From Halocynthiibacter styelae (GTDB taxonomy: Bacteria > Pseudomonadota > Alphaproteobacteria > Rhodobacterales > Rhodobacteraceae), in the NCBI RefSeq assembly GCF_016123485.1, contig NZ_JADCKQ010000003.1, positions 62,001-126,000 of the forward strand: a DNA stretch of 64,000 nucleotides. The letters are read 5' to 3'. The translations under genes and the position numbers were made by a program. Under the pieces are notes generated by a model. That model saw only the letters and a program-made list of their open reading frames with translations, did not search any database and was not told the origin of the DNA. Shown one piece after another: positions 1-8,317 of the stretch. The stretch's first letter is position 1; every line of letters begins with the position of its first letter.

Positions 1-1
1 C

Positions 2-760
2 ACGCAATTCTCGGAAGCTGTGGAAGTCGAAGACGTCCCGATTGAGGCGATGATCGAACGTGAACCGATCACTGTGGTTTGTTCCGAAATGGGTTGGGTC
101 CGGGCGATGTCCGGCCATATCGCGCTTGATAAAGAGCTGAAATTCAAAGACGGCGACGGCCCGCGCTTTATGTTCCATGCGGAAACCACTGATCGCCTGC
201 TGGTCTTTGGTGCGAACGGGCGCTTCTATACTGTGCCTGCGTCCAGCCTGCCGGGCGGACGTGGCATGGGTGAACCCCTGCGCCTGATGATTGATCTGCC
301 GAATGATGCGGAAATCGTTGATTTCTTCATTCATCAGCCAGATCGCAAACTGTTGGTGGCCTCTACCGCTGGTGATGGTTTTGTGGTGCCGGAAAGCGAT
401 GTTCTGGCGCAGACCCGGACCGGGAAACAGGTGTTGAATGTGCGGGGCGATGTGACTGCACTGACCTGTAAATCCATTGAAGGCGACAGCGTGGCCTGTG
501 TGGGTGAAAACCGAAAAGTCCTGATCTTTGGCGTCGATGAGCTGCCGGAAATGGGCCGTGGCAAGGGTGTGCGTCTGCAGAAATACAAAGACGGTGGCCT
601 GTCGGATGTCCGCACGTTTAACCGTGAAGAAGGCCTGACCTGGCTGGATCCTGCCGGGCGTACGCGTACGGAAATCGAGCTGGACGAATGGGCCGGAAAA
701 CGGGCAGGTGCCGGCCGCATGGCGCCAAGGGGCTTCCCGCGCGACAATAAATTCACTTGA
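2..760 (+). CDS. parC: DNA topoisomerase IV subunit A, C-terminal part
   Basis: This is the 3' part of the topoisomerase IV A subunit, which with ParE decatenates replicated chromosomes. The frame is open to the left edge, so the gene starts outside the window and the catalytic tyrosine domain is missing here. What is visible is the C-terminal DNA-wrapping beta-propeller, with GyrA/ParC-type blades, the motif MGRGKGVRLQKYKDGGLSD and a basic tail (KRAGAGRMAPRGFPRDNKFT). A GTG at position 20 is only an internal codon, because the family sequence continues upstream of it. A strong intrinsic terminator follows directly. GyrA is the alternative, but the short basic alphaproteobacterial ParC tail favours ParC. 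Confidence 0.9.
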   Translation, partial: TQFSEAVEVEDVPIEAMIEREPITVVCSEMGWVRAMSGHIALDKELKFKDGDGPRFMFHAETTDRLLVFGANGRFYTVPASSLPGGRGMGEPLRLMIDLPNDAEIVDFFIHQPDRKLLVASTAGDGFVVPESDVLAQTRTGKQVLNVRGDVTALTCKSIEGDSVACVGENRKVLIFGVDELPEMGRGKGVRLQKYKDGGLSDVRTFNREEGLTWLDPAGRTRTEIELDEWAGKRAGAGRMAPRGFPRDNKFT

Positions 761-765
761 TCTAG

Positions 766-810
766 AACCGTCCCGGGCCTGTTTCTGATGGCCCGGGACG
801 GTTTCGTATT
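766..810 (+). terminator. Intrinsic terminator of parC
   Basis: A 14-bp near-perfect GC-rich stem (766-779 with 790-803, core CCGTCCCGGGCC) is followed by a T-rich stretch. It lies 6 bp after the parC stop. Confidence 0.85.
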
Positions 811-867
811 ATGATATCCCGTGCGACTGGTTCATTTTTTCAGACTCGTTCCTTTTGGAGAATAATG

Positions 868-1449
868 ATGAAACTTAAGATGCAGATCGCGGGCTTTCTG
901 GCGTTTATTCTGGCGCTGACGGCCTGTAGCAAAGTTGACCCCACAACAGAACCCCCCGTTGATATGGCCGCTTTTCAGCTGGGTCATAATGTGGTGGTGG
1001 CGGGAAATGCGACGCCGGGCCCCCTGACCCGCAGTATTTCAACTGAGGAAATTGATGTCGCGCTGACGCAGGCGATTGATGAACGCTTTGGGCATTATCA
1101 GGGCGACCGGTTGCTGCACATTGGCATTGCGGTGGATGGGTATGTTCTGGCGTTGCCGGGTATTCCTACAATTCTTTCACCGAAATCCGTTCTCGCGATC
1201 ACAGTGAATGTCTGGGACAATGAAACCCAGCAAAAGCTGAACGCAGAACCCCGCCGCTTTTCCGTATTTGAACGCACCTCTGCAGAAACCATCATCGGGT
1301 CCGGCCTGACACAAAGCAAATCGGTGCAATTGCAGAACCTCAGTCGCAACGCCGCCCTGAAGATCCAGAACTGGATCCTGGAGCACCCCGACTGGATCAC
1401 GACGGGCAGTGTTGCGGATCTGGCGAATGAAACTTCAGCCGAAAGGTGA
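868..1449 (+). CDS. Putative lipoprotein of unknown function
   Basis: The protein begins with a lysine, a hydrophobic stretch and a lipobox (LALTAC, Cys about residue 19), so it should be exported and lipid-anchored. The rest is soluble, with a mixed alpha/beta look and a C-terminal PDW/TTGS segment. The start is placed at 868 because GGAG at 857-860 gives 7-nt spacing; ATG 865 directly upstream is equally possible, and the longer frame from 811 has no ribosome binding site. It resembles small conserved lipoproteins of Rhodobacteraceae, but I cannot name a function. It stands alone between the parC terminator and a small ORF. Confidence 0.75.
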   Translation: MKLKMQIAGFLAFILALTACSKVDPTTEPPVDMAAFQLGHNVVVAGNATPGPLTRSISTEEIDVALTQAIDERFGHYQGDRLLHIGIAVDGYVLALPGIPTILSPKSVLAITVNVWDNETQQKLNAEPRRFSVFERTSAETIIGSGLTQSKSVQLQNLSRNAALKIQNWILEHPDWITTGSVADLANETSAER

Positions 1450-1537
1450 CCGGTCTCTTTGTTCCAGTGCGGCGATCTGACAAATGCACCACTGCTCCGC
1501 TAAATATATGGCCTACACACTTCGCATCAGGCTTATC

Positions 1538-1568
1538 TTGACAAGGCACATATATTTTCTGCTATGCT
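1538..1568 (+). promoter_or_regulatory. Candidate promoter upstream of small ORF
   Basis: A consensus -35 TTGACA (1538-1543) is followed 19 bp later by TATGCT (1563-1568). The long spacer makes it suboptimal. It lies about 55 bp before the ATG at 1622. Confidence 0.4.
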
Positions 1569-1621
1569 GTTTTTTAATCGTCACGGGCGGAAAGTCCGGA
1601 CACATAAAGGCGGAGCATGTT

Positions 1622-1822
1622 ATGAAAATTAACCAGTTTACTGGTGCCAGCAGGCGCGACAGATCATCAGCGGGAAACGAGCCGCGGGCGATTGCAGATA
1701 CCGAAAATTCAGTGCGCGAACGCGAACGTCGTCAGATGCAGGCTGCGGTTTGTATTGAACACCGTGCGCCAAAGTTTGCATATCAGCAGGCGGCCTCAGC
1801 ATCTTCAGGATCCGCCCATTAG
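1622..1822 (+). CDS. Small hypothetical protein (66 aa)
   Basis: A short frame with a well-placed ribosome binding site (GGAG at 1612-1615, 6-nt spacing) and a candidate promoter upstream. The product is hydrophilic and arginine-rich in its first half (RERERRQMQ around residues 32-40), has no signal peptide or membrane segment, and ends in an Ala/Ser-rich tail. No family is recognised. Overlapping frames on both strands are similarly open, so this call rests on the translation signals rather than on homology. Confidence 0.4.
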   Translation: MKINQFTGASRRDRSSAGNEPRAIADTENSVRERERRQMQAAVCIEHRAPKFAYQQAASASSGSAH

Positions 1823-1970
1823 GCATTGGGCCGGGATGTCGCAGATACGGCTGCTCTGGTTGCCCTAATTACCGGCGATCGTTCCTTCATTTATCTGACT
1901 GCGGGTTGCTCCAAACCTGTTTGAGAAGGTGTGGCAGAGTGTTTTAATCCGCTGAAAGGTGAACTCAGGC

Positions 1971-1999
1971 TTGATTTTTTTTTTCAGGCGGCGTAAGCC
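1971..1999 (+). promoter_or_regulatory. Candidate promoter of first tuf copy
   Basis: TTGATT (1971-1976), 17 bp, TAAGCC (1994-1999). This would give a leader of about 50 nt before tuf. The spacer is mostly a T-tract followed by GC-rich sequence. Nothing else is seen in 1823-2054. Confidence 0.4.
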
Positions 2000-2054
2000 G
2001 CGCGCGATGGAAAACCGGGCCGTTACCCAGGCCCTTAGATAAGACGAGGGCCCC

Positions 2055-3233
2055 ATGGCTAAGGAAAAGTTTGAGCGTAATAAACCGCACTGTAACATCG
2101 GTACCATTGGTCACGTTGACCACGGTAAGACGACGCTGACCGCTGCGATCACCAAGCAGTTCTCTAACGAGTTCAAAGCTTACGACGAGATCGACGGCGC
2201 GCCAGAAGAAAAAGCACGCGGCATCACCATCTCTACTGCACACGTTGAGTATGAGACAGAGAACCGTCACTACGCACACGTTGACTGCCCGGGTCACGCT
2301 GACTACGTGAAAAACATGATCACCGGTGCGGCACAGATGGACGGCGCGATCCTGGTTGTGAACGCAGCTGATGGCCCTATGCCACAGACCCGTGAGCACA
2401 TCCTTCTGGGCCGCCAGGTTGGCATCCCTGAGATGGTTGTTTTCATGAACAAAGTTGACCAGGTAGACGACGAAGAGCTGCTGGAACTGGTTGAAATGGA
2501 AATCCGTGAACTGCTGTCCGAATACGGCTACAACGGCGACGATATCCCTGTTGTTGCTGGTTCTGCTCTGGCAGCTCTGGAAGACCGTGACGACAACATC
2601 GGCAAAGAGAAAATCGCTGAGCTGATGGCTGCTGTTGACTCATTCATCCCACAGCCACCACGTGCGATCGACGAGCCATTCCTGATGCCTATCGAAGACG
2701 TATTCTCAATCTCTGGCCGTGGTACTGTTGTAACCGGCCGTGTTGAGCGTGGCGCGATCAACGTGGGTGATTCCATCGAAATCGTTGGTATCCGTGACAC
2801 ATCCACCACCACCTGTACTGGTGTTGAAATGTTCCGCAAGCTGCTGGACCGCGGTGAAGCTGGCGACAACATCGGCGCCCTGCTGCGTGGTGTGGACCGT
2901 GAAGGCGTTGAGCGTGGTCAGATCCTGTGTAAGCCAGGTTCTGTTAAGCCTCACACCAAGTTCGAAGCAGAAGTTTATATTCTGACCAAAGAAGAAGGCG
3001 GTCGTCACACCCCATTCTTCGCGAACTACCGTCCACAGTTCTACTTCCGTACAACTGACGTCACCGGTACATGCATCCTGCCAGAAGGCACCGAGATGGT
3101 TATGCCAGGCGACAACCTGAAACTGTCTGCTGAACTCATCGCGCCAATCGCGATGGAAGAAGGCCTGCGCTTCGCGATCCGCGAAGGTGGCCGCACAGTA
3201 GGTTCCGGTGTTGTTTCCACAATCATCGAGTAA
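2055..3233 (+). CDS. tuf: Elongation factor Tu (copy 1)
   Basis: EF-Tu delivers aminoacyl-tRNA to the ribosomal A site as a GTP complex. The 392-codon frame has the expected family length. The G1 motif GHVDHGKT is at residues 19-26, DCPGH starts at residue 77 and NKVD is at 132-135; domains 2 and 3 follow. It sits outside the str operon with its own leader and terminator. It is identical in protein sequence to the copy at 25456-26634; the genes differ at a single base, GTG versus GTT (Val) at 2765. Identity stops just before the ATG and about 12 bp after the stop. Confidence 0.98.
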   Translation: MAKEKFERNKPHCNIGTIGHVDHGKTTLTAAITKQFSNEFKAYDEIDGAPEEKARGITISTAHVEYETENRHYAHVDCPGHADYVKNMITGAAQMDGAILVVNAADGPMPQTREHILLGRQVGIPEMVVFMNKVDQVDDEELLELVEMEIRELLSEYGYNGDDIPVVAGSALAALEDRDDNIGKEKIAELMAAVDSFIPQPPRAIDEPFLMPIEDVFSISGRGTVVTGRVERGAINVGDSIEIVGIRDTSTTTCTGVEMFRKLLDRGEAGDNIGALLRGVDREGVERGQILCKPGSVKPHTKFEAEVYILTKEEGGRHTPFFANYRPQFYFRTTDVTGTCILPEGTEMVMPGDNLKLSAELIAPIAMEEGLRFAIREGGRTVGSGVVSTIIE

Positions 3234-3310
3234 TTTCGCGCCGCTGTTCTTACGGTGCCCCACAGCGACTGACGCAGTCAGCGCGAGGGGGCACACCCCC
3301 CAAATAAAGA

Positions 3311-3340
3311 ACCCCCGCTCTGAAACGAGCGGGGGTTTTT
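3311..3340 (+). terminator. Intrinsic terminator of tuf copy 1
   Basis: The stem ACCCCCGCTC / GAGCGGGGGT (3311-3320 and 3327-3336) is followed by a T-run. It closely resembles the hairpin behind tuf copy 2. Confidence 0.9.
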
Positions 3341-3418
3341 GTTTTATATATTCCCGCGCGTCTGTTAGGTTCCGACTGATTAGGTCTACAAGCCATTATT
3401 GAAGAATGCTTTTTCATC

Positions 3419-3967
3419 ATGCCAAAAAGAGATGCAGGGAAGGGGAAGTACTTTTTTCCGGAAAGCGATTTTGAGCTCGGTTGGGCAATCGAAGCCTTTG
3501 GTGCGCTGCTGGCCACCCCCTGGATGATAATTCGCTACCTGTTTATGCCCATATTTAAAGAGGTCGAGAAGACTGTAATTGAAGCGGTGCGCCAAGCTCT
3601 TCCACCAGACGAGAGGCGTATTTTCGATACCCAGATCAGCAAAGTAAACTTTGTACAGAGCGGTGGCGGGGGTGACGAGCTGGAGGCGGTTCTCATGAGG
3701 TGGCGGTTAATACGGATGCATCCATTTCGAATGCCGAAGTTTCCCTATGGGGAACCAAGCTGTGTTCTATTCGCGACTGTAAAACTCGGGCTGGAGGGTA
3801 AGATATTCACAGCGGATATTATCGCTTATGATGGTTCCTGTGATTTCATCATCATCCGCCCGGATCCGTATGACTTCTATAGACGCACAGACTTTAAGGT
3901 GCTGGATGTTGATATTGAGCCGGTGGAAATCGATCATAAAGGAAAGTTTGTGAAATTTGTGCAGTGA
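3419..3967 (+). CDS. Hypothetical protein (182 aa)
   Basis: A soluble-looking protein with one hydrophobic stretch near residues 24-45 (AFGALLATPWMIIRYLFMPIF) that could anchor it to the membrane, followed by a charged helix and a beta-rich C-terminal half (FIIIRPDPYDFYRR, VDIEPVEIDHKGKFVKFVQ). No family is recognised. The ribosome binding site is weak, so the start is tentative. Codon use is more AT-rich than in tuf, in keeping with an accessory gene placed just behind the tuf terminator. Confidence 0.65.
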   Translation: MPKRDAGKGKYFFPESDFELGWAIEAFGALLATPWMIIRYLFMPIFKEVEKTVIEAVRQALPPDERRIFDTQISKVNFVQSGGGGDELEAVLMRWRLIRMHPFRMPKFPYGEPSCVLFATVKLGLEGKIFTADIIAYDGSCDFIIIRPDPYDFYRRTDFKVLDVDIEPVEIDHKGKFVKFVQ

Positions 3968-4163
3968 ACAGGGCAAGAGGAAAATCCGTCAGTGATAGCT
4001 TCATTACCCTTTGCGATCCGTCATGGTGTTGAAAAAGGATGATGTCACCGCGCGCAGAGTTTCTTTCAGGCCGTGCCGTGCTACGGTCCTGGCAACAGCA
4101 GGAGGGCGAAATGGATCAGAATTGAACAAACATCTATTATGAAATTGTGATGTGAGGACAGTT

Positions 4164-4841
4164 ATGAAACATCCCTTCCCCGATGCGCATGCGCGCAACC
4201 CTGTATCCCTGCCGGACGGGCAGGTTTTGCAAAATCTTGTTTATCTCAATCAGGTCATAGATCACCCGAATATGACCATTGGCGATTTCAGTTATTACAA
4301 CAGTTTTACGCCAGTGGAAGATTGGGCGGGGCGCATTGCGCCTTATCTTTACGCGGGTGCGCCGGAAAAGCTGACGATTGGTAAATTCTGCCAGTTTGCC
4401 CAGGGCACACTATTTATCACCAGTTCTGCGAACCATCCGATGCGCGGGGTGTCGACCTATCCGTTTGCGATTTTTAATCCCGAAAGCCTGGGGGCTTATG
4501 CGGATGAAATTGCAGAGACTGGCGACACGGTGATCGGCCATGATGTCTGGTGCGGGCATGACGCGAAGATCATGCCGGGCGTGACGATTGGCAATGGTGT
4601 GATTGTGGGCGCCGGGGCTGTGGTGACACGGGATGTGCCGGATTACGCCGTGGTGGCGGGCAACCCGGCGCGGATCGTGCGGATGCGCTTTGCCGATGAC
4701 ATTATCGCAGCGCTGAACAGGATTGCCTGGTGGCACTGGCCGGTCGGGAAAATTGCAGAGCATGTCCCTGCAGTTTCTTCGGCCCTTGAAGGTGGTGATA
4801 TTTCTGCGCTGCGATCAGCGGTTGAAAATAGTACCAAATAG
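4164..4841 (+). CDS. CatB-related hexapeptide O-acetyltransferase
   Basis: A xenobiotic-acetyltransferase (CatB/VatD-like) member of the left-handed beta-helix acyltransferases, which move acetyl from acetyl-CoA to a hydroxyl on a small molecule or sugar. The hexapeptide repeats run through IGHDVWCGHDAKIMPGVTIG and the typical exit AVVAGNPARIVR; the NHPM segment around residues 90-95 is also typical of this family. ATG 4164 is chosen because GAGG lies 6 nt upstream; a GTG at 4152 would add four residues. The 3' end overlaps the convergent small gene by 27 bp. The substrate cannot be deduced; family members include chloramphenicol acetyltransferases but most are untested. Confidence 0.85.
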   Translation: MKHPFPDAHARNPVSLPDGQVLQNLVYLNQVIDHPNMTIGDFSYYNSFTPVEDWAGRIAPYLYAGAPEKLTIGKFCQFAQGTLFITSSANHPMRGVSTYPFAIFNPESLGAYADEIAETGDTVIGHDVWCGHDAKIMPGVTIGNGVIVGAGAVVTRDVPDYAVVAGNPARIVRMRFADDIIAALNRIAWWHWPVGKIAEHVPAVSSALEGGDISALRSAVENSTK

Positions 4842-5066
4842 GCCTTCGCCAAGCGCGCTCAGGATCTGGGCGCGTTTGTTGTTGCCGTCACCCTGGTGGG
4901 CAATCAGCACGATGGAGCTTTTCTGGTGATTGCTGAGTTCAGACACCTGCAGATCGATATTATAGTTGCGCAGAACCTGTTCAGCAGAGCGATCCAGGTG
5001 GGTGTTCCCGGCAAATGCGGGTGCGGCGGCCAGAAGGGCAGCGGCGAAAGTGAGGGTTTTCAGCAT
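4815..5066 (-). CDS. Small exported protein (83 aa), paralogue of next gene
   Basis: The start at 5066 is fixed by a strong AGGAGG site; the longer frame to 5135 has none. A clear Sec signal peptide (LKTLTFAAALLAAAPAFA, cleavage after AFA near residue 19) leads to a short hydrophilic mature chain with the motif GDGNNKRAQILSAL. The neighbour at 5172-5435 has the same plan and aligns across ELS..., GDG... and the IL-containing end, so the two look like a tandem duplication. Function unknown; both should be periplasmic. The 3' end overlaps the convergent acetyltransferase gene by 27 bp. Confidence 0.75.
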   Translation of the reverse strand: MLKTLTFAAALLAAAPAFAGNTHLDRSAEQVLRNYNIDLQVSELSNHQKSSIVLIAHQGDGNNKRAQILSALGEGLFGTIFNR

Positions 5067-5103
5067 GGTCAGAACCTCCTGTAGTCTGCTGTAAATGTAG
5101 GAA

Positions 5104-5132
5104 CACCGGCGGGGATTGGAACCCCGCCGGTG
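5104..5132 (-). terminator. Hairpin between the two small exported genes
   Basis: An 11-bp perfect stem, CACCGGCGGGG / CCCCGCCGGTG (5104-5114 and 5122-5132), lies downstream of the 5172-5435 gene. The T-tract on the minus strand is weak, so it may act as a partial terminator or mRNA-stabilising hairpin. Confidence 0.6.
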
Positions 5133-5171
5133 CATAACAATCTGTGACCGGCGGTTCTGTGCCGGGCTGGC

Positions 5172-5435
5172 TTACTGATGGCGGGCCAGGATGTTGCGGA
5201 TTGTGCGCATTTTTTCGCCTTCACCGTCGCCACCGTGCAGGGTCAGTTGAATTTCAGCGATCTCTGCCAGGGACAGTTCCTGGATGACGTCAGTTGGCAG
5301 ACCTGCATTGGACAATGTGTTAAACAGGGCGCCGGTGATCATGTTGAGCTCTTGTTCCATGGCGGATGCGGCAGGAGCTGTGAGAGCCAGAGCAAGAGTT
5401 GCTGTGGTTGCGAATGCTGCGATGGTGTTTTTCAT
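5172..5435 (-). CDS. Small exported protein (87 aa)
   Basis: The signal peptide (residues 1-25, ending PAASA) is followed by a mature chain of about 60 residues with QELSLAEIAEIQLTLHGGDG and the end MRTIRNILARHQ. An AAGGA site lies correctly upstream of the ATG. It aligns with the downstream gene 4815-5066 in the ELS / GDG / I-L region. No cysteines are present in the mature part. Function unknown. Both genes run opposite to the surrounding plus-strand genes and are separated by a hairpin. Confidence 0.75.
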   Translation of the reverse strand: MKNTIAAFATTATLALALTAPAASAMEQELNMITGALFNTLSNAGLPTDVIQELSLAEIAEIQLTLHGGDGEGEKMRTIRNILARHQ

Positions 5436-5820
5436 GGTGTATTCCTTTTCAGAGTTTTCAATTCGTCACGGCGGGTTCTGCCGATGGATGCACCCTGACG
5501 TGGCAGTGACATTTTGTGAAAACACGAAAACCTCACGAAAATGATGCTGATATGTGGGTTGACGTGGGATCGGTGTGAGACTGCGTCATGACGTCTGTGC
5601 ATTAACTTTGAAAAGCCCATGAAAGACAGGATAACGCGCGATCACAGATCTGGGGGGCAGATGTGAATGTCAGGTTCTCGTGATCAGGTTGGGGATGTGC
5701 TGCCAGAATGAGTTGCACGGGTTGAACTTAATGTGTTCGTTTCGTGTGTTCAGAATGGGGTGAGATTTGCGGGTGATCAGAAAATAATTGGCGAAACCGC
5801 GGGAAAATCGAATTTCCGCC
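5436..5820. other. Intergenic stretch before tRNA-Trp
   Basis: No convincing gene. It must hold the minus-strand promoter of the small exported genes. Two TGACGTGG copies (around 5498 and 5560) and the nearby doubled CACGAAAA could be regulator sites, but nothing is conclusive. Confidence 0.4.
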
Positions 5821-5849
5821 TTGATTCCCATTTCGCGCTGGCGTACTCC
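5821..5849 (+). promoter_or_regulatory. Promoter of tRNA-Trp
   Basis: TTGATT (5821-5826), 17 bp, TACTCC (5844-5849). The predicted start of transcription lies about 6 nt before the mature tRNA 5' end. Confidence 0.5.
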
Positions 5850-5861
5850 GGCGGCGGTGAT

Positions 5862-5937
5862 AGGGGTTTAGCTCAGTTGGTAGAGCATCGGTCTCCAAAA
5901 CCGAGGGTCGTGGGTTCGAGTCCCTCAGCCCCTGCCA
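5862..5937 (+). tRNA. tRNA-Trp (CCA anticodon)
   Basis: A full cloverleaf can be drawn: acceptor AGGGGTT / AGCCCCT, D arm with AGCTCAGTTGGTAGAGC, anticodon loop CTCCAAA with anticodon CCA, T loop GTTCGAGTC, discriminator G, and an encoded CCA (5935-5937). A tRNA-Trp upstream of secE-nusG is usual in alphaproteobacteria; here two other genes lie between. The open frame that runs through it from 5733 is not coding. Confidence 0.97.
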
Positions 5938-5993
5938 TTCACCATCCTCCGGAAATTGAGAATCGACGCTTTGCGTCAGATGTAGGATCCGCT

Positions 5994-6632
5994 ATGGAAT
6001 TTGCCCCTTTATTTGCTTACTGTCTGGCGCTTTTTGTGGCTGCGGTCATTCCGGGCCCGGGTATTGCTGCGCTTGTCGGGCAGGCGCTTGGCGGTGGGTC
6101 GCGCAATTCAATGTTCTTCATCCTGGGAATCGCGCTTAGGGATCTCACCTGGCTGACGGTTGCTGTGGTTGGCCTGGCGGCGGTTGCGAAAACCTTTGCG
6201 GAGGCATTCCTGGTTATCAAAATCATGGGTGCTGTGTATCTTCTTTATCTGGGCTGGGTTTTCTGGACGGCAGATGTCAGTGAAACCCGGATCAGAACCA
6301 CGAAAGAAGGCACGGCGCTGTCTTCTGTTTTTGCAGCTTATATGGTGACATTGGGCAATCCGAAGTCGATCATCTTCTATCTGGCATTGCTGCCGTCGGT
6401 TGTTGATCTGGACCGTGTGGATCTTGTGCAATGGCTGATTCTGGCTGTGTTGACCACTGCTGTGCTGTTTGCCGTTCTGATCCCCTATGCGATGCTGGCA
6501 GCAAAGGCGCGGGCTGTGATGTCGGACACATCGGCCCTGCGAAAACTGAATCAGGTGGCTGCGGGCGTGATCGGTGCAGCTGGTGCTTTGATACTTGCAG
6601 AGGCGACTGCAGCGTTTTTCAGGCGCGCCTGA
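5994..6632 (+). CDS. LysE family amino-acid exporter
   Basis: An inner-membrane exporter of the LysE/RhtB superfamily, which expels amino acids or related solutes. The N-terminal motif VIPGPGIAALVGQALGGG (about residues 16-34) is the family signature, and about six hydrophobic segments follow over 212 residues. The start is set at 5994 by AGGA 6 nt upstream and because anything earlier would run through the tRNA gene. The substrate is unknown. Confidence 0.88.
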   Translation: MEFAPLFAYCLALFVAAVIPGPGIAALVGQALGGGSRNSMFFILGIALRDLTWLTVAVVGLAAVAKTFAEAFLVIKIMGAVYLLYLGWVFWTADVSETRIRTTKEGTALSSVFAAYMVTLGNPKSIIFYLALLPSVVDLDRVDLVQWLILAVLTTAVLFAVLIPYAMLAAKARAVMSDTSALRKLNQVAAGVIGAAGALILAEATAAFFRRA

Positions 6633-6740
6633 CATCCCCTTATACCTGTAGGCTGCTGAATACCCTGAGAATGCACGAGGGTCGTCACATTTTTGCCTCT
6701 CTGTGGCGTTGAATGGTTCTCAACAACCTGGAGGAAAAGA

Positions 6741-7826
6741 ATGCTGAAGGCCCTGCGTCTGTTTGTTGTGCTACCCGCGTGGGGGTATATTCTGCTGGCT
6801 GCTTGCCTGGGCTGGTGGGTGTTTTCAGGCGATGCAGAGACGCGCGCGCGTGAACATGCAATTTCGGAGGCGTTGCACAATCCGGCGCCCCTGTTTGTCA
6901 ATCTTTCAGACTTCGACCTGTCCAGAGACGTTCATCCGAATCGCGAGATCGCGGTTGAAGGCTGGTTTGGTCCGGATGATAATTATCCGCTGAACAAGCC
7001 GGGGAATCTCACATCCGGCACGGCTGAACACTTTATCTATCTGCTGTTCGGTCGGAATGACCCGTCGGATGCGCGTTTCGTACGTGCAGCGATCATTATG
7101 ACGGCTGAAGAGCAGGAATTTTTCCTGCGGAATATGGAACGCTTTATGGGCGGTGTTTCCGGTGGTGGGATCTCTTTCAGTTTTTCTGGGGAAATGCGCC
7201 AGAATCCCGTGTTGAAAACGGCTGCACTTGAAGTGCTTGACCGGGAGCGGCTGTGGCGGGATGAGAACTTCATATTTATTCGCCCCTGGCTTCATGGGCG
7301 CGAGGCAGCGCTGCAGGCAAAACGTCAACCGGTTGAAATCAATATAGTAGGTTGGCTGATCGTCGGCGTGATCTTTCTGACTGGATGTCTGAGATTTTCC
7401 TGGCCCTGGCTGGCAATACATCCGGCAATGTCGCGGTTCTTCCCTGAGACTCGTCCGGAGGCGATGGTGCCGCCCACTGAGCCCCAGATGGCGGCAGCCC
7501 GGGGTGATCAGGCCAAAACTGTCTTTGCAAAAGTTTTAACGAATCTACCGGGCAGGTTTGCCCATAGAGCGGATGGCTTGGGGATGCCTGACGACAAAAA
7601 CGGCGGGGAGGCCGATATGACTGTGAAAACTGATACGCCACGTGTTCTGAATGATGGGCGTGCGACAACCGGGTTGGGGCGCTTCCTGATGCAGCGCCTG
7701 ACCGGGCTTCTCGGAGGCTTTGGCGGTAAAAGTGCAGGGGCCAGCCGGACATCTGGCGCCGTGTCTTCGCGCTCTGGTCGTCCTGCCGATCCGTTTGACC
7801 GTCTGCGTCAGGATCGCATGGGTTGA
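6741..7826 (+). CDS. Hypothetical membrane protein (361 aa)
   Basis: An N-terminal hydrophobic segment (residues 8-28) is followed by about 170 residues likely to be periplasmic, a second membrane helix (NIVGWLIVGVIFLTGCL, about 195-215), and a long, charged, Gly/Ser-rich low-complexity C-terminal tail likely in the cytoplasm. The start follows GAGG at 6-nt spacing. No catalytic motif or family is recognised. It lies between the LysE gene and secE on the same strand. Confidence 0.7.
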   Translation: MLKALRLFVVLPAWGYILLAACLGWWVFSGDAETRAREHAISEALHNPAPLFVNLSDFDLSRDVHPNREIAVEGWFGPDDNYPLNKPGNLTSGTAEHFIYLLFGRNDPSDARFVRAAIIMTAEEQEFFLRNMERFMGGVSGGGISFSFSGEMRQNPVLKTAALEVLDRERLWRDENFIFIRPWLHGREAALQAKRQPVEINIVGWLIVGVIFLTGCLRFSWPWLAIHPAMSRFFPETRPEAMVPPTEPQMAAARGDQAKTVFAKVLTNLPGRFAHRADGLGMPDDKNGGEADMTVKTDTPRVLNDGRATTGLGRFLMQRLTGLLGGFGGKSAGASRTSGAVSSRSGRPADPFDRLRQDRMG

Positions 7827-7857
7827 AAGCAGTTACTGGGTGCGTAAAAGCGCAGGG

Positions 7858-7886
7858 TTGAAATCCCTGCGCAAAGCGCGTATCTG
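7858..7886 (+). promoter_or_regulatory. Promoter of secE
   Basis: TTGAAA (7858-7863), 17 bp, TATCTG (7881-7886), about 40 bp before the secE ATG. Confidence 0.55.
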
Positions 7887-7926
7887 CTGCATGATCTGAA
7901 CGACCGAAAAACGCAGGACAGTCCTC

Positions 7927-8124
7927 ATGGCGAAAACCAATCCGGCACAATTTATCCAGCAGACACGTGCTGAGGTTTCCAAAGTTGTCTGGCCAACCCG
8001 GCGCGAAGTGCTGCTGACCACCGGTATGGTGTTTGCGCTTTCTGCTGTGGCTGCGCTTTTCTTTTCGCTGGTTGACCTGATTTTTCGCAATGGTCTGCAG
8101 GCGATCTTCACTTACTTTGGGTGA
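7927..8124 (+). CDS. secE: Preprotein translocase subunit SecE
   Basis: The small essential subunit that clamps SecY in the protein-export channel. The 65-residue length is usual for the short, single-helix alphaproteobacterial form. The amphipathic cytoplasmic segment with the conserved VVWPTRREV (about residues 20-28) precedes one membrane helix (about 32-54). It is followed by a hairpin terminator and then nusG, the usual order. Confidence 0.95.
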   Translation: MAKTNPAQFIQQTRAEVSKVVWPTRREVLLTTGMVFALSAVAALFFSLVDLIFRNGLQAIFTYFG

Positions 8125-8203
8125 AGCGAACAGGGGTATGCGCCCCTGAATGCACTTGATAAACGACAGCGCGGGGTCTATTCCGGGCTGTAAGCCGGAT
8201 AAG

Positions 8204-8236
8204 GCGCGCACCGATTCGGGCGGCGCGCTGTTTTTG
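8204..8236 (+). terminator. Intrinsic terminator between secE and nusG
   Basis: The stem GCGCGC...GCGCGC (8204-8209 and 8223-8228), extended by an inner CCG/CGG, is followed by TGTTTTT. It suggests nusG can be expressed separately from secE. Confidence 0.6.
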
Positions 8237-8247
8237 TTCCGGTAAGC

Positions 8248-8262
8248 AGTGGTCTGACCACT
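8248..8262. promoter_or_regulatory. Perfect 15-bp palindrome upstream of nusG
   Basis: AGTGGTC-T-GACCACT is perfectly symmetric. Its core TGGTCTGACCA has the TNGTNNNACNA form of operators bound by FadR-subfamily GntR regulators. A TAGAAT box (8271-8276) lies so that the palindrome falls at the -35 position. The regulator is unknown. Confidence 0.4.
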
Positions 8263-8317
8263 TGATGATTTAGAATTTACCGGCGGCCCGACCCCCGGCA
8301 ATGTGAGGCAAAGCACG

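Noticed and set aside
5862-5937. tRNA-Trp as an integration site for a mobile island
   Set aside because: No integrase is nearby and I see no direct repeat of the tRNA 3' end downstream.
5733-5993. Upstream extension of the LysE frame to 5733
   Set aside because: It would run through the complete tRNA-Trp gene; ATG 5994 has its own ribosome binding site.
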